DNA of 64,000 nt from Mangrovitalea sediminis. Lineage in GTDB: Bacteria > Pseudomonadota > Gammaproteobacteria > Pseudomonadales > Oleiphilaceae. A program made the position numbers and the translations under genes. This document shows positions 39,229-48,654 of the stretch, piece by piece; positions within the stretch are counted from its first letter, which is position 1; each line of letters begins with the position of its first letter. Where the stretch lies: the NCBI RefSeq assembly GCF_002514725.1, contig NZ_NTLB01000005.1:496001-560000 (forward strand). The letters are read 5' to 3'. The notes beneath the pieces are model-generated. The model was given only the letters and a program-made list of their open reading frames with translations, was not told the origin of the DNA and ran no database searches.

Positions 39229-40158
39229 TTAAAAGGAAAGCAGAGTGACCAGACTCTCCGACCGATCCGGTGTCTCAAAGCGGTGACGAATTTCAGCGGG
39301 ATGAGGACTGGTCAGGGGCATCATGGCGACCCAATCGGTCAAACCGTATTCAGCCAGTATTTTTGCCAGACGACCGGTCTGGCGAAGCTTTCGCAGCCCC
39401 TGATCCATCAGCCGTGCCAGTTTTCTGCCTCGGGCATCTGGCGTAAATGCGATATTGACCACATTGTAGGCGGCCGTGTCGGAGATCTTAAGCTGCCCCT
39501 GCAAGTGCATCAGCTTGAGGGTGTAATTCAAGACATTGCCGCTGGCAAAGATAGCGTCGATGTAGTGCAGCCTCAGCATCTCGATCAGTTGCCGAAGCGC
39601 ATGGTCCGTGGCCAGTACAACGACGGAATCGGGGTTGTTCCGGCGGCGATCCGCGAGATACTGATCGATCGGGCCGCCGTTGTTATAGCCGTAGTTGTCG
39701 ATAATGCCGATTTTCAGTCCGTCCAGGGAGTGAGGCCCCGAATAAATCACCGTACTATTTTCGGCAAAGGCCACAACGGTATGGTCGATGCCCAATGCCT
39801 CGTGACCAAATACCAGTCCCCGACCATCCTCGTATGTTGCGCCAACAGCACCGTCGATCACCCCGTTATGGGCTTCCACCAGTGCCCGGGACCAGGGCCG
39901 CGTGCGATACTCCACCGAGTATCCGGACTTGACGAGAATCGTCCGCGCCAATTCAATCATGTAACCAGGATGAGCGCTGTTCGGGGCACAGTTGTACGGA
40001 CACCAGGGATCGGCGGCCAATTTGACCACACGGGACGAGGCAGAGGTTCCTGCAGTCGCAGGGGAGCTGTTCAGCAAAAGCGAACCGCCAAGGCAAGGCA
40101 GGAGCAACGCTAACGCCGCCCCCCTAACCTTCTGGCGTAGAGTTTCAAACAACACCAT
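39229..40158 (-). CDS. Periplasmic substrate-binding protein (SBP_bac_3-like), orphan
   Basis: The 309-residue protein has a signal peptide (GAALALLLPCLGGSLLL, cleavage near ATAG) and then a type II periplasmic binding fold: KLAADPWCPYNCAPNSAHPG, GYMIELARTILVKSGYSVEY, and YNVVNIAFTPDARGRKLARLMDQGL near the end. Two cysteines in the WCPYNC motif may form a disulfide. No permease or ATPase is adjacent, so it may act as a sensor component or pair with a distant transporter. It is related in type, but not closely, to the protein at 17641-18480. Confidence 0.82.
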   Translation of the reverse strand: MVLFETLRQKVRGAALALLLPCLGGSLLLNSSPATAGTSASSRVVKLAADPWCPYNCAPNSAHPGYMIELARTILVKSGYSVEYRTRPWSRALVEAHNGVIDGAVGATYEDGRGLVFGHEALGIDHTVVAFAENSTVIYSGPHSLDGLKIGIIDNYGYNNGGPIDQYLADRRRNNPDSVVVLATDHALRQLIEMLRLHYIDAIFASGNVLNYTLKLMHLQGQLKISDTAAYNVVNIAFTPDARGRKLARLMDQGLRKLRQTGRLAKILAEYGLTDWVAMMPLTSPHPAEIRHRFETPDRSESLVTLLSF

Positions 40159-40314
40159 TCAGTAGCCTTCACCGAACTACAGAAGAGATTAACCTTTAAA
40201 CCATAGTCGGAAACGCGCCACTTCGTCCAATCGAAGCCAGACGGCATACGAAGAGACAACCAGTTCCGCAAACCTACGCGCTTCTTATATCTAACTCAAC
40301 GACATGCAAAACGG

Positions 40315-40617
40315 TCAGGATCGGTCTACCGACAGCGAGCGCGAACGACGCACACGAATTACCGTGTTTTTTTTCTCTGAAGGACTGTTTTCAGGAGCCG
40401 CAAGAGCGGTACCACACTGGTCGTATTCGGCCGTGAACGCTTCGACCCCCTCGCGAATCAGGCGCACCACCTCTACCGCGTTGAGTCCGGACGGCACACG
40501 GCCCGGCGAAACGGAGAAATTGGTTGTATCCGGAACACCCTCGAACTTAAGCATCATCCCCGAGGTGTGAGAAGCACAGGCGGCCGCCAAGTCGACCGAC
40601 CATTTTGGGTGTGGCAT
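40315..40617 (-). CDS. Hypothetical small protein
   Basis: The 100-residue product has a GGGGAT-like ribosome site upstream of the ATG at 40617. The central part (GLNAVEVVRLIREGVEAFTAEYDQC) is probably helical and the C-terminus is basic and Ser-rich (RVRRSRSLSVDRS). No family recognised, no membrane segment. It lies 123 bases downstream of the SGNH hydrolase gene on the same strand. Confidence 0.5.
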   Translation of the reverse strand: MPHPKWSVDLAAACASHTSGMMLKFEGVPDTTNFSVSPGRVPSGLNAVEVVRLIREGVEAFTAEYDQCGTALAAPENSPSEKKNTVIRVRRSRSLSVDRS

Positions 40618-40740
40618 ATTAACGATCCCCTACGTCAATTGACGCCAATGGACCTGAGAATACGAGTTCCGGCCCTTTCAGGCAATTGATTGGACTAAAA
40701 TTTAACGCCACTGTCGTGTTCCCGGTCAACGGCTGGAACG

Positions 40741-41391
40741 TCAAGACGACAGCTGGTCAAGTGCGGTCCCCACGACGGCGGAAAGCGCCCACCCCAGGAT
40801 AAAATGCTGGTCCGCGTCGAGATGAACACCATCGACCCGACTGGTGCTCGTCACGGTAGCCGCGTCGAAGAAAAGGCAGTCCATTTGGGCACACACCTGC
40901 TCATAGGCCGCCGCCAAACCGATACACTTATGCTCTCCGCCCTGGAATTTGGGCGCAATCGTCCCCTTCGCCGCCTGCTGCGGCGGGGGTGCGACCACCA
41001 GAATGGGGGGAACCGGCATGCCCGGTTCGATGGGGGCCTGGCGAATGGCGCGAACCAGCGCAGCTATGCCTTGGGACGAGTGCCACGCATTGTGCTCATG
41101 CATGGATTGGAAATCGTTGGTGCCCAGCATCAGCACCACCATCGCCAGGGGTGAATGCATTTCTATCCGTTGTGCGAGACCTTCCAGCCCGTTTCGTCCC
41201 GCATTAAATGGGTCATCCCAAACCGTCCGGCGGCCGTTCAGGCAATCCTCCAACACCCGCACATGACGGCCACCTTCGTTAAGCGCTATCTCCATTACTC
41301 CCGGCCAACGCTGCTCAAAATCGAGCCGTTGGCGCGTGTTTGGCACGATGCCCCAGGAAAGAGAATCTGCGTAGACCAGGATCTGCTGCAT
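40741..41391 (-). CDS. SGNH/GDSL-family esterase or arylesterase
   Basis: The 216-residue protein carries the SGNH blocks: YADSLSWG (block I, nucleophile Ser), a Gly region, GTNDF (block III, oxyanion Asn) and DGVHLD (block V, catalytic Asp-His pair). It lacks a signal peptide, so it is probably cytoplasmic. Overall similarity is to the arylesterase/acyl-hydrolase type. I chose the ATG at 41391 because it gives the family N-terminus right before block I and has GGGAAG upstream; the frame is open further 5'. Substrate unknown. Confidence 0.88.
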   Translation of the reverse strand: MQQILVYADSLSWGIVPNTRQRLDFEQRWPGVMEIALNEGGRHVRVLEDCLNGRRTVWDDPFNAGRNGLEGLAQRIEMHSPLAMVVLMLGTNDFQSMHEHNAWHSSQGIAALVRAIRQAPIEPGMPVPPILVVAPPPQQAAKGTIAPKFQGGEHKCIGLAAAYEQVCAQMDCLFFDAATVTSTSRVDGVHLDADQHFILGWALSAVVGTALDQLSS

Positions 41392-41647
41392 GACGGCTTC
41401 CCGAAATATGGCCTGTCGGCAGGAAACGGTATAAGGCCTAGACGGCCACTTCCTGAGACTAAACAGTCGCCCTCCAACATACAAGCGCAGCAACCCTGAA
41501 TGCAAAGCAGCCTCGTCACCCAGGTCCGTTACCGGCAATCCGCCCAATCATTACAACATCCTCACGCTGTGTGGCCATCGATTCCGGAACTCACCTCCCC
41601 AAACGGAGTCTTTAACTCTGCTTTATCAGCCGAAAAGGAGATTGACC

Positions 41648-42031
41648 GTGGATTACTCACTCGCAGAGCAACAGATGTCTCAAGTACAACAGCAATCTCA
41701 GGCGACCCTGGATAAGATGCAGAACCTGGCGCAGAAGCTTCGTATGCAGGCGCCAGACGAAACCACCGGCCGCGAATGGGCGATGGACCTGAGGGAGGTG
41801 GCCGTGACGATGCAACAACAGAACCAGGGCACGATGATGTTGCTGCAACAGATGGCCCAGTACATTCATACCCTGGAAAACGAACTGCAGACTCACCCCA
41901 GGCCCTCCGTACAGCCGCGCGGCTGGGGTAGCGGTGGAGGCTTTTTGGGCAACCTGACAGCAGGACTTGGTATGGGAGCGGGTTTTGCGGTGGCAGAAGA
42001 TGTCGTGAATGACATCTTCAACGCCTTCTGA
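41648..42031 (+). CDS. Hypothetical Gln-rich coiled-coil protein with Gly-rich C-terminus
   Basis: The 127-residue protein starts at GTG (41648), which has AAGGAG 7 bases upstream; a TTG six bases earlier is too close to that site. The first ~85 residues are Gln/Met-rich helices (SQVQQQSQATLDKMQNLAQK, QMAQYIHTLENELQ). A Pro-rich break is followed by GSGGGFLGNLTAGLGMGAGF, reminiscent of the Gly-rich hydrophobic C-terminus of DUF2076-type proteins, which suggests weak membrane association. Function unknown. Confidence 0.6.
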   Translation: MDYSLAEQQMSQVQQQSQATLDKMQNLAQKLRMQAPDETTGREWAMDLREVAVTMQQQNQGTMMLLQQMAQYIHTLENELQTHPRPSVQPRGWGSGGGFLGNLTAGLGMGAGFAVAEDVVNDIFNAF

Positions 42032-42131
42032 TCCAAGCCCTTCGACCTCACGAACACGAGGGAGGCACCGTCAACGATGCTTCCCTTTGCCCGACCACCC
42101 AGGCCGTGTCAGGCTGCGTCGTGACTGGCCT

Positions 42132-43007
42132 TCATATCAGGAAATCACTGACCTCGCGGATAATATGTTCCGGCACCTCTTCCGCGAGATAGTGCCCGGC
42201 CGGTAGCGCATGCCCCCGGACATTCCGGGCCACCTGCTGCCATTCACGCAGCGGGTCGAAACACTGGGCTACCGTACCTTTGGCACCCCACAATACCAAC
42301 AGGGGGCATTCAATGACCCGGTTCGCCTCCCGGTCCATGCGGTCATGTTCCAGATCGATACCTGCACTGGCCCGATAATCCTCGCAAATCCCCCTGGCCG
42401 TCCCGGGTAATGCCAGACAACGCTCATACTCCGCCAGAACCTCATCGGTGAAAGGCGCCATGCCGGCGCTGCGACTTCCCATGACGCTACGCAGGTAGAG
42501 CGCCGGATCCGCCTTTATGAGTGTTTCCGGCAACGGGGCCGGGCGTATCAGGAAAAACCAGTGCCAATAAGCACGCGCAAATAGTTCATCCGTTTGAGAA
42601 TACATCGATAACGTCGGTGCGATATCGAGCAATATCATCCGGTTGATCCGCGCCGGATGGTCCATGGCCAGCCGATGGGCGACACGGGCACCCCGGTCGT
42701 GCGCCAGGACGCTAAAACGCAGGTGACCCAGCATCTCCATCAGTTGCACCGCGTCACGCGCCATTTCACGCTTCGAGTAGGCAGAATGATCGGCGTTGGC
42801 TTCGGGTTTTCCGCTGTCGCCGTACCCCCGCAGATCGGGTGCGATAACCGTAAAGGATTTCGCCAGCGTCGGCGCAACACGGTGCCACATCACATGGGTC
42901 TGCGGATGTCCGTGCAGCAACAGTAATGCCGGCCCCTGCCCACCTATCCGGTAGGTCAACTCGATGCCGTTGAACTTCCCCCGGACTTTCTCGAACCCTT
43001 CAAACAT
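42132..43007 (-). CDS. Fluoroacetate/haloacetate dehalogenase-type alpha/beta hydrolase
   Basis: The 291-residue protein matches fluoroacetate dehalogenases at every diagnostic position: nucleophile Asp104 with Arg105 and Arg108 in HDRGARVAHR, acid Asp128 in LLDIAP, halide-pocket His149-Trp150 in YWHWFF, Tyr211 in DYRAS, and His272. These residue numbers nearly coincide with those of the characterised FAc-DEX enzyme. The entry motif HGHPQTHVMW also fits. It would hydrolyse haloacetates to glycolate, though family members can also be epoxide hydrolases. The ATG at 43007 has GGGAGG upstream. It is divergent from an iron alcohol dehydrogenase gene. Confidence 0.85.
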   Translation of the reverse strand: MFEGFEKVRGKFNGIELTYRIGGQGPALLLLHGHPQTHVMWHRVAPTLAKSFTVIAPDLRGYGDSGKPEANADHSAYSKREMARDAVQLMEMLGHLRFSVLAHDRGARVAHRLAMDHPARINRMILLDIAPTLSMYSQTDELFARAYWHWFFLIRPAPLPETLIKADPALYLRSVMGSRSAGMAPFTDEVLAEYERCLALPGTARGICEDYRASAGIDLEHDRMDREANRVIECPLLVLWGAKGTVAQCFDPLREWQQVARNVRGHALPAGHYLAEEVPEHIIREVSDFLI

Positions 43008-43044
43008 ACAGCCTCCCGACGCCAAACATCACACGTATCAGTCA

Positions 43045-43058
43045 GTGATCAGGATCAC
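43045..43058. promoter_or_regulatory. CRP/FNR-type palindrome between dehalogenase and alcohol dehydrogenase genes
   Basis: GTGATCAGGATCAC is a near-perfect palindrome (only the two central bases do not pair) and fits GTGA-N6-TCAC, the CRP/Vfr core; it also fits an FNR box with one mismatch per half-site. A TATATT -10 at 43085-43090 on the plus strand would place its centre near -45 for the dehydrogenase gene. Confidence 0.45.
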
Positions 43059-43134
43059 CGATGCGCGAGCAGTGGAAATTCGCGTATATTGAAACCCCAG
43101 TCGCTTCCGCCGACAACAACAATGTGGAGGAACT

Positions 43135-44292
43135 ATGTCCAATCTCGTGATCTTGCCACGTATTATGCACGTCGGTGCCAACGCCAGCGAAAAGGTCGCC
43201 GAAGTTCTCGTTGATCTCGGCTGCAGCCGGCCGCTGATTATTACTGACAATATGATGGTGAAACTGGGGTATGTCGGAAAGATACAGGACATACTCAAGG
43301 GTAGCGGCATTGAGGCTGAGGTGTTCTCGGACACCGTCCCCGAGCCGACCGTCAGCTCCATTCAGGCCGGCGTTCAGGCAGCCACGGCGCGAAATTACGA
43401 CGGGATCATTGCGCTCGGGGGCGGCAGTGCTATCGACAGCGCCAAGGCCATCGCCATTCTTGCACGCTTTGGCGGCGTACCTCGGGACTACAAGTTTCCC
43501 CGCAATGTCAACGAGGCGGGTCTCCCCCTTATCGCCATCCCGACCACGGCCGGCACAGGATCGGAAGTGACCCGGTTCACCATTATCACGGATGACGAAA
43601 GCGACGAAAAAATGCTCTGCGTCGGCATCGGATACATGCCGATCGCTGCGCTGGTCGATTACACGTTGACGATCAGCGTGCCCCCGCGCACCACCGCCGA
43701 CACCGGCATCGACGCACTCACCCATGCGATCGAGTCATACGTCAGCCAGAAGGCGAATCCGTTCAGTGACAGTCAGGCGCTGTCGGCGATGCGGCTGATC
43801 GGCCCCAACCTGAAGCGGGCGTACCACGACGGTAACGACCTCGAGGCTCGCGAGGCCATGATGATGGGAGCCACACTGGCCGGCATGGCTTTCTCCAACG
43901 CTTCCGTGGCCCTGGTTCATGGCATGAGTCGCCCTATCGGCGCGTTCTTCCACGTACCTCACGGCTTGTCCAACGCCATGCTGTTACCCAGTGTCACCGA
44001 GTTCTCGATTCCTGCCGCCGCAGCACGTTATGCCGACTGTGCCCGAGCCATCGGCTGGGCCTCGGAGGAGGACTCTACGGAAAGCGCCAACGGCAAACTG
44101 TTAGAGGCACTGAAGGCGCTCAACGAAGAACTTCAGGTTCCGACACCCGCGGCATACGGTATCGAGCAGGAGCATTTCTTCAAACTGATGCCTACCATGG
44201 CCGAGCAAGCCCGGGCCTCGGGCTCTCCGGCCAACAATCCCCGGGTCCCGACACTTGACGAGATGGTCGAGATCTACCGCAGCCTCTGGTAA
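43135..44292 (+). CDS. Iron-containing alcohol dehydrogenase (group III Fe-ADH)
   Basis: This 385-residue NAD(P)-dependent dehydrogenase has the GGGSAIDSAKA nucleotide-binding segment (~residues 95-105) and the metal-ligand region HGMSRPIGAFFHVPHG with the conserved His residues. It probably oxidises a primary alcohol or reduces an aldehyde. A GGAGG ribosome site precedes the ATG. It is divergent from the dehalogenase-type gene across 127 bases, sharing the palindrome between them. A link to glycolate or haloalcohol metabolism is possible but only inferred. Confidence 0.93.
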   Translation: MSNLVILPRIMHVGANASEKVAEVLVDLGCSRPLIITDNMMVKLGYVGKIQDILKGSGIEAEVFSDTVPEPTVSSIQAGVQAATARNYDGIIALGGGSAIDSAKAIAILARFGGVPRDYKFPRNVNEAGLPLIAIPTTAGTGSEVTRFTIITDDESDEKMLCVGIGYMPIAALVDYTLTISVPPRTTADTGIDALTHAIESYVSQKANPFSDSQALSAMRLIGPNLKRAYHDGNDLEAREAMMMGATLAGMAFSNASVALVHGMSRPIGAFFHVPHGLSNAMLLPSVTEFSIPAAAARYADCARAIGWASEEDSTESANGKLLEALKALNEELQVPTPAAYGIEQEHFFKLMPTMAEQARASGSPANNPRVPTLDEMVEIYRSLW

Positions 44293-44321
44293 CCGGAAAG
44301 GCATCCGGCCGCGACGTGACC

Positions 44322-44774
44322 TTACCAGCAGTCCGTCGCGGTACCGGTAACGGATTGCGCCCCTTGATCGTTGATCTCAAAGGTGCCGCAATCATCGTTC
44401 TTTTGCGCGTTTTCCGGCACGGCGTCAGCGGTGAAACCCGTTCCGCCGTTGTTCAGCACCACCGATACCGCATAGAAGGCCTCATTGGCACTCGGCACCT
44501 CCAGACACGTCGAGGCCCCACCCGTACAGGTTGTCGAGACTGAGGCATAGCCGAGATTCGCCAGACTGCTCGTGTAGGCATTGTTGGTGGCGTAGAACTT
44601 CTCCTCCTTCGACGCGATATCCAACAGGGTCGTTTTCGCGGACGTACGACGGGATTCCTGAACCTGTTTCTCATAGAGAGGCAGGGCTATCGCCGTCAGT
44701 ATCCCGATGATGACCACCACGATCATCAACTCTATCAACGTAAACCCCTTCTGGTGACGACTGCCGCGTCGCAT
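44322..44774 (-). CDS. pilE: Type IV minor pilin PilE
   Basis: PilE (150 residues) has a short basic leader (RRGSRHQKG), the cleavage motif [11 protein letters not shown] with Glu at +5, the conserved hydrophobic helix, and a C-terminal pair of cysteines in the globular domain. It is a minor pilin of the priming complex at the pilus tip. It ends the fimT-pilV-pilW-pilX-pilY1-pilE operon, following pilY1 by 9 bases with AGGAG upstream of its ATG. Confidence 0.92.
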   Translation of the reverse strand: MRRGSRHQKGFTLIELMIVVVIIGILTAIALPLYEKQVQESRRTSAKTTLLDIASKEEKFYATNNAYTSSLANLGYASVSTTCTGGASTCLEVPSANEAFYAVSVVLNNGGTGFTADAVPENAQKNDDCGTFEINDQGAQSVTGTATDCW

Positions 44775-44783
44775 ACATAACTC

Positions 44784-47700
44784 CTATCGGATTTGTGCCC
44801 AGGTCAATTGACCGCCGTTACTGCTGTATTCCGGGTTGATCTGTTGAACCACACCCTGCCCGTTGCTGGTCTGGTTGATCAGGTAGTGATCCACCTTACC
44901 GTTGACGTTGGCACTGACCACAGACGGCGAGCCAGTGGCATTGGTGGTCACACCGCTGACAATCGATTCAGAGCTGATGTTGGAGAAGTACGAGACTGGG
45001 AGCGCCGCGCCTGTGGCGGGATTCAGCGCCATTGTCCAACCCTCGGCACTTTTCACCGAGCAGGTGAACGGTGAATTGTTTGGCGGTATCACGGTGTTTA
45101 CGACGAAAGCACCGAACGACTCGATCGGATTGAAGACAACCTGCTCAGTCTGGTTCGATGAGCCAATGCCAGTCACCCCCAGATACCCTGGCAAATCGAG
45201 GTACCACCCAAACTGGCCTGATGAGAGCGAGTTGTTGCTTACGGTGCGATACCCTGTCACCGCACCGGCGGACGTGTTGTAGGCACCGGTAATCGTCTGT
45301 TCCTGCAATTCCTTGGTAGTAATGGGATTTGTCGGGCTCGGCGCAGACGATAACCCCGTCCAGCTCGCGTATTGTTTCGAGCCCAGACTGTTCCACCCCC
45401 CCATATCCCAATCCAGAATGCCGTAAAGCGACTGTTGGCCGGTAGCGTATTTAGCGGAGGAATCCGCGGTTTGGGCGATGGACTGCCCTGTTCCAAAGTC
45501 CACCATCAGTTGGCCACGCCCCTTGACAGAGGCCGTACTCAACACCATGACCTTGGTGGTGATCGGCTGATTGTTGGGTGTGGAGAACAGCGGGTTTGGC
45601 GTGGTGCCACCAAAGGTCGAGACGTGCCATTTCGAAGGGTCGCTGCTGGTCAGGTCAAAGCGCCACAGGTTGCCGTCAACGTCGCCCGCATACACATAGT
45701 CGGTGATATGGTCACCATCCAGGTCCGCGGGCGTGACATAGGCAATGCCGTCAGGCGCCGTCGACGAGCCTGCGCCGGTGTCCAGAAAATAAGTATCCGA
45801 GAAGGCGCCGGTCGACGGATCGACCGTCATGGCATACATCCCGGCGTGCCCACCGGCACTGTCCAGGCCATTTCCGAACAGAATCGCCCACTTCCCATTG
45901 TGCAGACGACGGATCTGGGGCGTGCCATAGGTTTTACCCAAATACTGACCGCACTGACTATTGTTGGTGCACGAAAGTGTCGACGGCCCCCATTCCCTCA
46001 GCACGGAGGTAGCAGAGAACTTACCCGGATCGGTGATATCGAGCGCATAGATCGCGTTGCCCCCCGCGCCCAATCCACCGACCAGCCAGGTGTGCCAGGC
46101 TTTGTTGTAGAAAAGATCGCCGGTACCGGGCGTCGCGTCTAAAAAGTAGTTATGGGCATAGTGGACAGAGGAATAGTCCGCAACGCCACTGTTGGCACTA
46201 TTGTGAATGGCTTTGAGGACAGCCTGCGGCATGTAGGCGACCTCCTCATTGCCGTCATTGGCCGTCGCATCGTAGTTGCCGCTGCTAGTGTAGGCACCGG
46301 ATTCGAAACCGTGCAGGAAGCCATCGTTGGCGCCGTCATAAACCATATTCGTGCGGGTCGCATAGGTACTCTTGAACGCTGAATAGGCCTCTGCGCTGGT
46401 ACCATTCTCCGGTACGCTGGCAGCGGAACCTCCCGCCAAGTCGTCCGTCCAGACATCCGGATACGGAGACGCCGGCGGTCCGACCCAGACCGGACTGGAA
46501 TGGATAATATCGCCGAGCACACTGCTGCGTGCCCGGAACATGCCCGTTCCGGAGCTGTTGATCTCGTTGGAGCGATCTCCCGTCAGGTAGGAAAGACGGT
46601 ACTGCCCCTCATTGTCATCGTTTAACCAGCCCTGCTCTGTCGACGTGAGACTGGACCAGTTTAGGGGGATCCCCTGTGAACCACTCCAGGTCAGCAGCGT
46701 ACGACCGCTCTCGGCGGTCATGCCCGTCGCACCAGTCGAGGGACAGACTCCGCCGGTAAGGACACAGGATGCATCCCAATTTGCCGTTGGGCTGATTGAT
46801 GCCGCGCCAGTGCTGCTGTTAACCAGCAGGTCGTGCGACGTCAGCTGCCCCCACCAGTTATCAGTGTGGTAATAGGCCAGATAGACCTGAGTACCAGTCT
46901 TGACCTCGCCGGATTGCTGTACGTTCAGACTCGCAGAGCTCGCGGACTGGTTGGCGGGAGCCGCCTGGAAACAGGTAATCTCGTGCACGTTATCGCTGCC
47001 GCCGGTCGAACCCCCGAAGCCGAACTTGAACGAACTGGGCAGCGGACCGTTCGCCGATGTAATGCTCTGCTTCGTCAGGACGGGTACATAGCTGCCGCCG
47101 TTATAGCTGTACCAGAGACTCAACAATCCATCGTGGGTGACTTTCAGCTTGTAACTGACCGGCGTGGCCTGCGTTCTCTTGGTTGCGCTTTCGTTGGCAA
47201 TCGGCGTATTCGAAGGCAGCACGACGTACGAATTGGGGATGACATCGTAGTCAGCAACAGCCTTACCCGTGTCCTGCGGGTCGAGGTAGGTATAGGCCTT
47301 ATTGTGGTAATACTGGGTCGTATAGTTGTCGTAATTCCACAGATCACCGCTTTTACAGGTGTTTTTTACGGCGTTCAGTTTATCGCTATATGAAAGCGTC
47401 GACGGATAATCATCGGGATAGTTGGCGTTCAACCATGACCACGCAATGTTGCCATATCCCCGCATGCCGATACGTCCCGGCTGATAGCCGGGCCCTGTGT
47501 GCGTGTTATCCGACGGATTGAGGAAGTTACCGTACTCGTCGATCCCCAGACCGAGATAGGCGCCGACCATGCCTTTATAGGGATTGTTAGAATTGGAGCA
47601 GCTGTAGCCGAGACTCCCGCCCCAGGCCCCCAAGTTGGCCGCCTGAGTCCCATCGATCAAATAGAAACCGATACCATCCGCACCGTGCCCACCCTGATTG

Positions 47701-48089
47701 TCACCGCCATAGGTATAGGTGGTGAAGGTCACCTGGACACCATCGTTGGTGGGATAGGTCGTGTTCGAGATAATGGCGCCCGCCTGATGGTAATAGCAGG
47801 TGCCGTTGGCGCAGCCATTCGTCAGTCGTAGCGCACCATATCCGGGGGAATCGGCGTTGTTCGTGAGCCCCGTCTGCTGCTGAGAACCGTAATAACTCAA
47901 CCCCTTGCAGGCCGGGATGGTGCCGGAATTATCCCCCGCCGTCAGGCAGGCGCCTTCAAGTGCCGTCCAGTCCATCGTGGATGAGGTGCCGGTAAAGTTA
48001 TCTTCCAGGGTCACCGCGACGGCTGTCTCCGCGATAAGCGATAGCCCCACAAGCAACAGAGGGAAAACGAAACGCATGGCCATCTTCAT
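44784..48089 (-). CDS. pilY1: PilY1-type pilus tip adhesin with L-type-lectin-like N-terminal domain
   Basis: This 1101-residue secreted protein has a signal peptide (residues 1-~26). Residues ~27-375 resemble an L-type (legume-like) lectin: HGADGIGFYL, GAWGGSLGYS, GAYLGLGIDEYGNF and FGFGGSTGGSDNVHEI. This takes the place of the von Willebrand A domain of Pseudomonas PilY1. Residues ~520-1080 form the conserved PilY1 beta-propeller, with its calcium-binding loop in DLDGDHITDYVYAGD. PilY1 caps the pilus with the minor pilins and mediates adhesion and calcium-dependent retraction control; the lectin part suggests glycan binding. Its start overlaps the pilX stop by one base. Confidence 0.93.
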   Translation of the reverse strand: MKMAMRFVFPLLLVGLSLIAETAVAVTLEDNFTGTSSTMDWTALEGACLTAGDNSGTIPACKGLSYYGSQQQTGLTNNADSPGYGALRLTNGCANGTCYYHQAGAIISNTTYPTNDGVQVTFTTYTYGGDNQGGHGADGIGFYLIDGTQAANLGAWGGSLGYSCSNSNNPYKGMVGAYLGLGIDEYGNFLNPSDNTHTGPGYQPGRIGMRGYGNIAWSWLNANYPDDYPSTLSYSDKLNAVKNTCKSGDLWNYDNYTTQYYHNKAYTYLDPQDTGKAVADYDVIPNSYVVLPSNTPIANESATKRTQATPVSYKLKVTHDGLLSLWYSYNGGSYVPVLTKQSITSANGPLPSSFKFGFGGSTGGSDNVHEITCFQAAPANQSASSASLNVQQSGEVKTGTQVYLAYYHTDNWWGQLTSHDLLVNSSTGAASISPTANWDASCVLTGGVCPSTGATGMTAESGRTLLTWSGSQGIPLNWSSLTSTEQGWLNDDNEGQYRLSYLTGDRSNEINSSGTGMFRARSSVLGDIIHSSPVWVGPPASPYPDVWTDDLAGGSAASVPENGTSAEAYSAFKSTYATRTNMVYDGANDGFLHGFESGAYTSSGNYDATANDGNEEVAYMPQAVLKAIHNSANSGVADYSSVHYAHNYFLDATPGTGDLFYNKAWHTWLVGGLGAGGNAIYALDITDPGKFSATSVLREWGPSTLSCTNNSQCGQYLGKTYGTPQIRRLHNGKWAILFGNGLDSAGGHAGMYAMTVDPSTGAFSDTYFLDTGAGSSTAPDGIAYVTPADLDGDHITDYVYAGDVDGNLWRFDLTSSDPSKWHVSTFGGTTPNPLFSTPNNQPITTKVMVLSTASVKGRGQLMVDFGTGQSIAQTADSSAKYATGQQSLYGILDWDMGGWNSLGSKQYASWTGLSSAPSPTNPITTKELQEQTITGAYNTSAGAVTGYRTVSNNSLSSGQFGWYLDLPGYLGVTGIGSSNQTEQVVFNPIESFGAFVVNTVIPPNNSPFTCSVKSAEGWTMALNPATGAALPVSYFSNISSESIVSGVTTNATGSPSVVSANVNGKVDHYLINQTSNGQGVVQQINPEYSSNGGQLTWAQIR

Positions 48090-48643
48090 CAGAGTGCTCC
48101 CAGATCAACAACGCCGCTGGAAAGTTCGAACGTGCTTTTGATGATGGATACAGCGTTGGCATTGCCACCGAATCCCAGCGCTGTAATTTCGTAAACCTGT
48201 CCTTGACCATTCGAGGACAGCCCCAGGTATTGGATATAGAACTGTGGATAGGCGTAGTAGGTTCCCTTGCCGCCGGAACTGGAGATATCCGACGCATTCA
48301 CTCCTGGCGCGGAAGTATCCGTGTAGCCGTTGGTCAGCGCCGCTAACGGCGCATTCTTTATGCTCACCGCGTTCGTGCAGATCGTTGCTGCCGTCAAGGC
48401 CGCCGCGCAATTGCTGCTCTGAGGCAACGGCGATGTAACGGATTGATCGATCAACGATTCCGCGTGATGTAGCGCTACCTGTGCCATCTGCAACGCCCGC
48501 GCCTTTTCCTTGACGCTGCCGGCGACCTTCTCCTGTAACCCCGCACCGCGGAACATGCTTACCCCGAGAATACTCAGGACCAGCAGCAGCAAAATGCTTG
48601 CTATGAGAACGAACCCCGATTGCCGACGAGTTGGTTGGCCCAT
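48089..48643 (-). CDS. pilX: Type IV minor pilin PilX
   Basis: The 184-residue protein has the leader RRQSG followed by FVLIASILLLL. Position +5 is Ala instead of Glu, as in the GspK/PilX tip subunits. The ATG at 48643 was chosen because a GAGGGGGAG ribosome site lies just upstream; a TTG at 48658 overlapping the pilW stop is possible. It is co-transcribed with pilW (11-base gap) and pilY1 (1-base overlap), consistent with a tip complex with PilY1. Confidence 0.9.
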   Translation of the reverse strand: MGQPTRRQSGFVLIASILLLLVLSILGVSMFRGAGLQEKVAGSVKEKARALQMAQVALHHAESLIDQSVTSPLPQSSNCAAALTAATICTNAVSIKNAPLAALTNGYTDTSAPGVNASDISSSGGKGTYYAYPQFYIQYLGLSSNGQGQVYEITALGFGGNANAVSIIKSTFELSSGVVDLGAL

Positions 48644-48654
48644 GACACTCCCCC

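Noticed and set aside
39048-39248. Possible small gene of about 50-66 codons
   Set aside because: No ribosome site, no family resemblance, and it runs into the convergent binding-protein gene.
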